Assembly (NCBI GenBank): GCA_028554755.1
Contig: JAPTOF010000020.1
Coordinates: 9,448,501-9,512,500 of the forward strand
DNA from: Cordia subcordata
Lineage: Eukaryota > Streptophyta > Magnoliopsida > Boraginales > Cordiaceae
DNA length: 64,000 bases
Direction of reading: 5' to 3'
Shown here one piece after another: positions 55,561-64,000 of this stretch. Under the pieces are notes generated by a model, which saw only the letters and a list, made by a program, of their open reading frames with translations, had not been told where the DNA came from and did not search any database. Both the position numbers and the translations under genes were made by a program. The number at the start of each line of letters is the position of its first letter. Positions within the stretch are counted from its first letter, which is position 1.

Positions 55561-57212
55561 GATCAAGATATGTTTCCCTTCTTTTATCTCTACCCATTCT
55601 AGAGGATTTAGACCGAGTTGTTTCAGCTAAATGGCTGCCTCAATGCTCGTGGGCAAACTTGTTGAACTGCTCAGTTATGTATTCTGTATGAATATATAAA
55701 ACTTAGAGATGACCTTACCGAAAAATAAGGGGAAAAAAGAAACAAGAAAATTTAGGGGAAAAAATATTAGGGAGTGATCGGAAGGAGCACGTGAGAAACA
55801 CTGGTGAATATTGATGGGGAAAAATTAGAGATGGCGAAGCCGCAGACGGGATGAGCAGAACCAGGGAAAGCAACTGTTTGTGTTGGTCGAAAATGTTTCT
55901 CTACTTATTTATTTATGTAAAAGAGTTTGATAGAACAGGCTATTTTTTGATGTCCTGATGACAAGTTATGATATCTTATATTAGCCTTTTAAGGGGATTT
56001 TGATAGGCAACAAAATATCGTGTGACGTTTAGCTGCTTCATCTCCATGTTATTATGTACACTAGTTGTCTCTTGTTTTAGTCCAACTTTTGTAATAGTAG
56101 AGGTTAAAAACTAAACTTTTAGCAATATATGAGTGTACGTTTGATTTTAGTTTTCCATTTTGTATTATAGTTTGCCAATGTCTCGACGGATGACTAGCTG
56201 CTAGCGGCTTCATTGTCTGGTTTGTCTTGGCACTCCAACACCTTCAAGTGTGAGAAAGAAGGAAAAACATACCACGAGAAATCTTGTATACTTTGGATGT
56301 TTGCTTAGTTCTTACCAGTTAAAACTCATTAGCAATTCCCCAAATCACACCCACTCCCCCCCTCCCCCCCCCGGGGGGCCAGGGTCGTACAGAAGAACTG
56401 TCAGAAAAAAGGTTTTATGCGCTTTTCTCGTCTGCCTTGTGTGATATCGCATCTTCAAATTCCAATTTTTCTTCGTCAAGAATTTGAACCTACAACCTAC
56501 CGTCTATATAGCAAGCAACACTTCTTTCATGTGTTCTTCGGCCTTTCCCATATGCGCGTAGTATGGTAAATATAATGTCTCGATATAATTGAAGTCCTGG
56601 GGTGGATTTGATTTAATATTTTTAGTTATATTTACTTCCAAAGATTAGGTAGGAGTTCAAACCTAGGCTCTTGCTTCACAATATATTGTCAAGACTTGGA
56701 TTGACTTGGAGTATACGTCGAATGTACTCTTGTACCATGGGGTTTATAGATTCTGAGGTGGATTCAGTTGTAGTCTTGCTAGTGGAAATTGGTTGGTATT
56801 TAAAAAAATAAAATAAAATAAAAAGATAGTGAAGGGAAAAGCACTCTCCATAGGGGAGTAAATTTGATCATGATGTTATCACAAATGAGTGAGATTCAAG
56901 TTAAAAAATGACTCAATTATTGTGAATCGCCAATGCCGTTAAAGACGAAACGATCTTGAGGCGTTACAATCAATAGATTTTACAGCGTCATGAGCGAATC
57001 TTTCACTCATCAAGAAGGTCCTTTGCTTTATCCTACATTTTCTTCAGTTAGCATCCACAAAATCTGAACAGAAAGAGAATACTCTATGATTATTATAAGC
57101 TCTGAGAGGGAAACATTACAAGAATTGAGAGACGTAAAGGAAATATTCAAGTCATCAGTCAGCTGGAGCAGTATACTTCTTCAAAGCTTGGAATTGAGTT
57201 GCAACATTAAGC
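55561..57212. other. Intergenic between DUF789 and GAT genes
   Basis: The DUF789 3' UTR probably ends within the first few hundred bases. 56355-56385 has long C-runs followed by six Gs (G4/i-motif type). 56640-56826 has GGAGTTCAAACCTAG (B-box-like) and an A-rich tail, a possible SINE relic. No gene was seen. Confidence 0.45.
56355..56385 (-). other. C-run/G-run tract (G4 on minus strand)
   Basis: C-runs of 7, 10 and shorter ones followed by six G. On the minus strand this is a G-quadruplex-type sequence; the centre CCCCGGGG is palindromic. Confidence 0.6.
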
Positions 57213-60006
57213 TCAAATCATTTTCTGCAGGACTTCTTTGTTCAAGTCGTCAAGCTTTCGCTCTAATGCCTCCGAACACAACTGTCCCATCTTATGGTAG
57301 AAGGACACCATATCTGAGAGTTGTTCAATTGACATTTTGCCGATTATAGCCCTTGCGATTCGTTCTCTCTCTTCATTCATCTTCAGTCTATTCATATAAG
57401 CTGAAGCATTCCGGACTGTTGCACCCATCTGCTTCAGCCTGTTCTGCTGCTGAAGACTCAGTGCTGTATTTGCCTGTATATTCATAATATTTAACATCAA
57501 ATACGAACTATACATATACATTGCAGTACTAGTTCACCATCCCATCTAAAATGATATAAGATCACTCCCTCCTAGCTATTAATATGTTCACATTGTATTG
57601 GGCAGAATTTGCCAAATAGGTAGTTCAGGGCCAGGCAGAATACTACAATGGGATGGGCCACATAAAGGTTGGATTCCTAAGTTGAATACGGTAAAAGACG
57701 AAGTTAACCTATGCCCACCGTAGCTAGCTAGACAAGCGAAGTAAATTGGCTATGAATCAGGGAGGAGCAAGAGATCAGGAGAACGACGAAGGTCATGCCA
57801 TTTCGGTTGAGATATGACCTTACAAAGACTGAACCCAAGAACATGGAGAAGACAACCTATACACTATCTTACCTCACCATTACCCGCAATCACTAGTACC
57901 CAAGCGAGAGGGGTTACATTTTTTATACTTAATCTTAATTATAGAAACCTCTGTGGAATCGACACATGTAAGGCGAAAATCTTACCTCATGTAGATATCC
58001 ACATCTGAGACCGTAATCTTACCTCAGATGGAGGGAGTATCTTGAGCTAGTAAACGAATAAAATAAATCACTTTATAGACGTACAAGTTTTTAATGAAGT
58101 AGTAATTTAATACAATATTTGAGTTTGAGTTGATTGCCAAAGTCACATATTATAATTTGACACTATCACACATCTAACCTTAGTTCCCTCTTTTGAACAT
58201 GATATATAATGGTATGCAACAAAATTTTATCTGCAGTGTATCAGCTATCACCCTCATCCTTACACTCAGAATATGACAACTAGAATTTCAAACCTCAAGA
58301 AATTCTGCTCCAGCTTCAAGTTCTGATTCCTGAGCTGAATCTTTTCCATTCCCCATGCTATATATGTTTTTTGCAATAGAGAAACTTCGGACGATGTTCT
58401 TTCTTTTCTTTTCCAGTTCCTGCTCAAACTTCAAGCCTTTTTCGATGGATGCTGAACCGTCAAGTTTCTTCCTGTAAGCTACTACTGCTTTTACAAACTC
58501 CTGTAGAATGAGCAGATAAATTAGAACTTCATCTGCTATTTGACCATATTAGTCTTGATGTTAAGGAAACACATTGAGATCAGCACCTGGTATGCTAATG
58601 AGCATCCGGGATAATCAAACTCATCTGAATCTGAGCGGCGCATACGCTCAGGATGAAATTGCAGACCCATGATGAATTTTCCCTCTTCAGGATTGTAGGC
58701 GTCAGGATCATAGAACCCTTCAATTAGGCCATCAGGCGCAAACGCCATTGGAACAAAACGCTGAGCTAATCTTTTCACACCTTGATGATGATAACTATTT
58801 ACCCAAAGATCCATTTTCTCTTCATCTAGTGAATCTTTAAACCATTGATGCAAGGGTGTGTCTCTTACCACACTCACCACATGCCTGTGACCATCATAGT
58901 TTTCATAGTCGATATGAGATACTCTCTGGCGGCTCTCTGGGCATTTCTTTGAGAGTTCTTTATCGATATCATGATACAGGCTTCCACCACAGGCAACATT
59001 AAGCACTTGAGACCCTCTGCAAATACCCAAGTAGGGTATGTTTCTTTCAAGGCAGAGCTTGGCAAGTCTTAATTCAATTGAATCCTTTTCACGGTCAATG
59101 TCAGTGTCGCTAGCGTGCAATTTCTTAATCTCTTCAAGCTCTTCTGGTGATAATCCAGACAATTCTGCATCATAAAGTGATGGATCGATGTCTTCTCCTT
59201 CGCAGAGTAGAACTCCATGGATTGGTTCAAAGCTTTCCAGCAACAAATGGACTCCACTTACTCTTGGCACAATGACAGGTACAGCTCCATAGCTTACTAT
59301 GAGATCTAGATGATATTCTCCTGTTCACAATTCATAAAAACATAACTGAGAAGGGTTTTTCTTGATAAGCACTTTCGTAACTTTCATTCCTTTCAGGAGT
59401 GACCATATGCAAACATAGCATCTATTTAAATAGGCTAGGACGACCCCTTTTCATAATAAGGATGTATATAACCCTATTCAGGTCTTGCCTGGTATGGATG
59501 AATTTATAATCTGAATTGACTCGATCATCAAATTATAAGTTTATAATCTTAGCCCATTCCCATTTATTTAGTACTAATTGTAATTAATATCTATTACCAA
59601 TCATGGATATAGCTAGATTTCATGAATCAAGATCAAGGGCGCAAAAGTTACCATTACATGTAATCAGATCTAAAAATTAACAAAGGGAAATGAACATAAT
59701 TAATCAACTTTTTCTCTGATTTACCATGAAAGTTTCAGAAACAGCAATTGTTACAGAAATAGAATAATGGAAAGCATCAACTTGACAATTCACATATATG
59801 GCCAAGTCCAAGTACGTGGAGAAACATTCATATTTGTGCAAGCTACAGCTATGCTTCTTCAACATTGCAAATAGCAATATACCATGAAATTAGTAATGGA
59901 GCCCGAGGAGATACGTACCCACAAAATCAACGAACTTGTTCTTGCGAACAGTTCGTCGCGAAACGATGAGAACCCTAGGAAGGATCATTGAGAGATCTGG
60001 AGCCAT
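57213..60006 (-). CDS. Class I glutamine amidotransferase-like, GAT1_2.1 type
   Basis: Exons 60006-59919, 59320-58587, 58500-58294 and 57473-57213 join in frame to 429 codons; the ATG encodes [18 protein letters not shown]. The Peptidase_C26/GATase1 domain occupies ~12-280. The nucleophile elbow is LGICRGSQ (Cys130), and QFHPERM supplies His252 and Glu254, so the catalytic triad is complete. The C-terminal extension (~320-429) is charged and helical ([48 protein letters not shown]), as in plant GAT1_2.1-like proteins (Arabidopsis At1g15040 family), where it is plant-specific and of unclear function. The expected reaction is gamma-glutamyl hydrolysis, in the cytosol or mitochondria by family knowledge. 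All splice sites are GT-AG. Confidence 0.93.
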
Positions 60007-60205
60007 GGCTGAAGCAGACACCAAGGTTTTTAAAACCCCTTTACGTAGATTTTACAAAGGAAAGAGAAAACGAAAATTTGTTAATGATCGATCTAAGTAT
60101 AGTAACCTTTAACAAATCGTACAAATGAAATCTGTAACAGAAGATTTGTAGTTAATTTCTTTGTAATTAATTTCTTTGCTATGAATCTGGACGTTTATGT
60201 ATGTG

Positions 60206-60216
60206 TATTTATATAT
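60206..60216 (-). promoter_or_regulatory. TATA box of GAT gene
   Basis: ATATATAAATA on the minus strand, about 200 bp upstream of the ATG at 60006. Position is plausible; no experimental support. Confidence 0.5.
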
Positions 60217-60299
60217 GTGGTTATGCATGAGAGAGATGAGCAAAGTGTAGGCGCCGCATATATTATTATATTGTATAATACTCCCACGTTTGTTAAAGA

Positions 60300-61516
60300 C
60301 GAGGTATAGAGTAGCATTATCTTAGGATACATCTGGAAGTCAAATTCTGATTAGATGCTGATCTGGACACGTGTTACCTAGTTTCTATTTCAAATATAAT
60401 GATTACATTTGAACATACAAACGTTCTGTTAGTTGTATTAAAACTATGGATTTGATATATATGAACATTAATTAGTAATAAGTTAAAAGGTTGATTTCTG
60501 TAGGGGGTGGTCAACGAGAATAATAAGATAACGACAAGGAGAATTGATAAAACATATTGTTGGAATATACAATTTTTTTCATATGAAAAAATAATAAGAA
60601 TTAATAATGAGCTCCTTCTTATATTAATCAATCAATTTTTATGATGGGACATTCTTAACACACATTAATAATGTTGATAATTGAGTAGAAAAAAAAGTAA
60701 ATGTTTTGTATCATTTTATTTATTTATTTACATGTTCTTTATATGATAAGAATTAAATTTAAATATTGACTCTCTCATATACTTGATGATGCAACTTCTA
60801 TTATATCAAAAGGATGAAGAAGTAATATAGAAAATTATGTTAGAGGGTGAAGACATGACAGAAAACAAACAATTTGGATAGAGAAAACACAGATCTATTC
60901 CACATCTTGAGTTCTAATGTCTTTTGGAAGAGATAAGAAATTTGGGTGTTTTCTGTAAATTATTAATTTTTTTAAGAAAACCAATTTTCTAATTTTTGAT
61001 ACGTGATAACACTGTGAAATAAGTGAATTGGAAAGTTTTTCAGTTGACCGAAAAACATTAGTTATGATGAGGCGAAAATATTTTCACATGTTAAACCATT
61101 AAACCTGATGAGAACATGTTTCCATTCTTTTTTGCGTATACAATTCTTCACACCCTCTCTTTCCCTCTCTCACTAGAAACATTTTCAATACGAGAACCAA
61201 ATACCAAGTAATGTACTATTTTCCATGGCTATACTTTTTCCTGCAATATTTTGCCCCGGTTAGAATTGCAATGTGGGTATTGGACAATTTAAAAAAGGAA
61301 AAAGCAAATTTAAAATAAAATTAAGATAGCGGAGAGTTTGAGAAATTTGGGGAAATTGCAACCTTTATATTTATTCCACAAGCTTTTTATCGGCCAACAA
61401 GAACAAATACTATAATCTCATCTAAATTACAAATATGCCAACAAATAAAATATGAAGATGCAGTCGGGCTTTCAGCTCTATCAACTAGATTATTTAATCT
61501 GTAATGTAGTTGGTTT

Positions 61517-61559
<43 letters not shown>

Positions 61560-62284
61560 ATGATGATAATATGATAGCTTGCATCGTTTTCTTTAATTAG
61601 TCAATAATAATAAATTACTCTGATAAGTAAACCACCATTACAAGATGAAGGCAATTCTATTACTTTTATTTTTTTTTAAAAAATTAGATGGATAGCGTTA
61701 AGTTTGCTGTATCATCATGGACTTATCAAGTGAACGAGTAGATATATTAAAATATAAGGACATTTTAGAGTATTTCTTGTATCAGTATATGCTATTTCTT
61801 GAATCAGTATATGCTACAACTTCCAAAATTCAAAGAGGATATACTTGTTGCTGTATTAAGTGTTTTTGAAGACGAGGGCGTGGGGCAAAAGGCAATAAAT
61901 TAGGGAAAAATAGTAACATTATTATGGCTGAATGTATAAAAAGAACTATCACTAAGTCGCCTCTTGAGTGTTTAATTTTTTAGCAGTTCCAGATTTACAT
62001 TTGAAACACTAGATAGATCTCTATGCATCACACTCGAAGATGTGTTTATATGTTAGGACTGTGATTTAGTAGTATATCTTTTATTTTATACACGAGAAAT
62101 AATCAATTTTACACACGCATGTACAAACACACGTTTCTGACTTAAAGGCCTTCTTTTAACTGAAAAAGGGTGGTTACTTTCGAAAGTGGAGGATAAGTAA
62201 TGAAGTGGATGATCCATAGCCTATACCACCATTACAAGATGAGAGCAAATTTCTTGCTTATCTTTTCCTGTCATAAAGGGTTTT
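60300..62284. other. Intergenic, upstream of GAT gene
   Basis: AT-rich with a (TA)15 run at 61524-61554. The remaining ORFs look like chance. No gene was recognised. Confidence 0.5.
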
Positions 62285-62435
62285 AGAGGGTGTTTGGCTT
62301 CGCTTATAAGTATACATTCTCACTTATTTTTTTACTATTTAGATGCTTATAAATATTTTAAAAAATTATTCTCTTACATGTTTTTTAACTATTTAGGTGC
62401 ATATAAGCACTAAATAAGCAAAACCAAACATCCTT
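62285..62435. mobile_element. MITE, GTTTGGCTT/CTTATAAG family
   Basis: Ends GAGGGTGTTTGGCTTCGCTT and AAGCAAAACCAAACATCC are inverted repeats with internal GCTTATAAG and TATTTAGATGCTTATAAA motifs. Confidence 0.65.
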
Positions 62436-62936
62436 TTAGTTGGGTCACACTCCCGTAATTGTTTTAGAAAAAATTTGAAGGAGAGGAAAGTGGAGCAATG
62501 ATGGGATGAAGATTATCCCTCGGAGGGCTAATGTCCCCTGAGTAAAATCGAGAGAGAGACTTCGGATTCCCCACTCCCCTTCTCCCTAACACCCGACCTA
62601 ACTCCTCACACATCATTAATCATATCGGGATGTAGAGAGCAGACATCTCGGGGAAAATCAAAATCTTTTTTGGGAGGCCTGTTGAAATGCCATTCCCACT
62701 GAAGACAACAAGTCCATCTGGGGTTGCTTTGTTTCACCTCTTTGCAGAATCTGTCACTGCCGCGAAAAGGCTCTCGAGCACCTCCACTTCTATTGTCACT
62801 CGAGCGGCCATGTTTAGAGATCTTCCCAAATCCAGTTCTCCCTTGACTAATACTCTATCTCACGCTTCAATTGTTGGATCATGGACTTTGTTGAGGCGTT
62901 TGAGCAAACGGTTATTTGAGAGGGGAAGCCTCCGCA
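62436..62936. other. GC-richer unassigned stretch
   Basis: 62500-62930 is less AT-rich than its surroundings. A frame from 62687 (MPFPLKTTSPSG) continues into the CACTA MITE and stops there, so at most it is a truncated gene or TE fragment. No domain was recognised. Confidence 0.3.
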
Positions 62937-63135
62937 CACTACTAGAAACTAGTGATTTTGAGACGAAAAATTTAATATTTGAAATTGAGAGAGAAAATTT
63001 TTTATTTCAAATATGTATTAATTTATTAGAAAATTTTGTACAAAATTTTCATTTCAATTAGAGACAGAAATTTTTTGTATCAAAAGGATTTTTGGGACAA
63101 ATTTTTCATCTCAAATTAAAATTTTTTTTATAGCG
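62937..63135. mobile_element. CACTA-type MITE, degraded
   Basis: Begins CACTACTAGAAACTAGTG; the right end TTTTTATAGCG is a mutated form of TTTTTGTAGTG. Flanks GCA (62934-62936) and GTA (63136-63138) are a decayed 3-bp duplication. It shares GAGACGAAAA motifs with 36541-36951. Confidence 0.6.
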
Positions 63136-63167
63136 GTAAACCTGGCTTTTCTTCGTGGGTCAATATG

Positions 63168-63292
63168 GAAGAGCTGGGACCCTTTCTGAGGGCATACCCC
63201 TAGATTACATGCGTACTTGTGAGGAGGATGGAAGAGCCGGGACACTTTCTGAGGGCACACTCCTAGATTATATGCGCACTTGTGAGGAGGCT
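63168..63292 (+). repeat. 63-bp tandem repeat, two units
   Basis: Units at 63168-63230 and 63231-63292 share GAAGAGCxGGGAC, CTTTCTGAGGGCA, CCTAGATTA and CTTGTGAGGAGG. The reading frame encodes GRAGTLSEG...LDYMRTCEE twice. The 98-codon frame (63155-63451) is otherwise unrecognised. Confidence 0.7.
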
Positions 63293-63451
63293 CGTAATAC
63301 CTTTTCTGAGTTCGTTCTTACCAATCAACATGCGGGCACCCACATCGAGAGGACTACCTCCACGTTAAACCTCTTCTTAGACGAGGTCATGTTTAAGGTC
63401 ATGTCATCAGAAAAGGTCACGTCATCCGAAAACAAACAAACAGTAAACTGA

Positions 63452-64000
63452 TGACTTATGAAATTAATACTAAAAATGCAAGTAAAAGCATACAAATGAC
63501 AATTAAAAAGGATTCAATGAATTTAAAACCTAGCCTAGGGTATAATTTTTGTTTGGGCCTACAAATCCGATCCTAAATGCAATGATAACTCACGTTCTTT
63601 TCGATAAACTAGTTATGGTTGTCAGTACGGGCTAACAACCTAATCCTTCATTTTTGTCTTGATAACGGTTCAAGAACTCCGAGCTTTGTCCCAGTTCCTT
63701 ACCCATTAGACGGTCTAACCCCAAAGATACTCATAGGGTCTATCTAAAAGTAGCGCTATAGCTCTAGAAGGACCTAATTCAAAAACTTGATTTTCTCGTG
63801 GCAATCATTTGGTTGGATTATATGCTTTCCCGGGAAACCAGTTCACCACTATTTTTAGATGAATTAGACAAAAATCTAATTATCTATTTGGCTACCTACT
63901 ACCTAGCAATTGAACAATCGGTGCTAAATTGAACAATCACAAGATCACATTAATTCTTAAAACAGAAAACATATAAATATTAAAAATAAATGAGAGGAGA
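63452..64000. other. Intergenic, window end
   Basis: Mixed-composition DNA; it may be part of a larger retroelement continuing beyond the window. No gene, LTR or repeat family was recognised. Confidence 0.35.

Noticed and set aside
1..64000. CRISPR arrays, operons, phage or bacterial defence systems
   Set aside because: The window is plant nuclear DNA with spliced genes; no regularly spaced direct repeats with unique spacers were seen.

Overview
The window is nuclear DNA from a flowering plant, most likely a woody core eudicot. Introns follow the GT-AG rule, intergenic DNA is AT-rich and full of MITEs, LINE 3' ends and Copia LTR elements, and there is a decayed plastid insertion. The species cannot be fixed from the sequence alone. 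Only three host genes with intact reading frames are recognisable; most of the rest is transposable-element and simple-repeat DNA.

Layout. 1-4.9 kb is the left copy of a segmental duplication whose right copy lies at about 35.6-40.85 kb. The two copies differ by several clean transposon insertions, so each copy can serve as the empty site of the other. 4.9-10.4 kb is intergenic with repeats. 10.4-23.7 kb holds one LRK10L-type (leaf-rust-10-like) receptor kinase gene on the minus strand. Its extracellular exon (23665-22915) is separated from a 39-bp exon (11590-11552) and the transmembrane/kinase exon (11456-10390) by an intron of about 11.3 kb. That intron is filled by a 5.6-kb Copia element with a GTTTA target duplication, an older retroelement gag relic, a composite plastid insertion (rrn23, trnA-rrn23 spacer, rpl2) and MITEs. 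Both splice junctions are phase 1, so the gene can still encode a 618-residue protein. The kinase catalytic Asp is replaced by Glu.

24-35.6 kb is MITEs, a second gag relic in the opposite orientation, a 1758-bp solo LTR (TSD TATAC) inside ACAC/TGTG-rich inverted arrays, and LINE fragments. 41-50 kb is gene-poor, with an orphan cluster of G-boxes near 47 kb.

50.4-55.6 kb is a six-exon DUF789 gene on the plus strand (404 codons). 57.2-60.0 kb is a four-exon class I glutamine amidotransferase-like gene on the minus strand (429 codons, GAT1_2.1 type). The last 4 kb is repetitive.

The genes do not form a pathway. The points of most interest are the receptor kinase with its very large TE- and plastid-filled intron, its altered catalytic loop, a dense TTGAC (W-box core) array in the leader of the intronic Copia element, and the duplication that dates several insertions.
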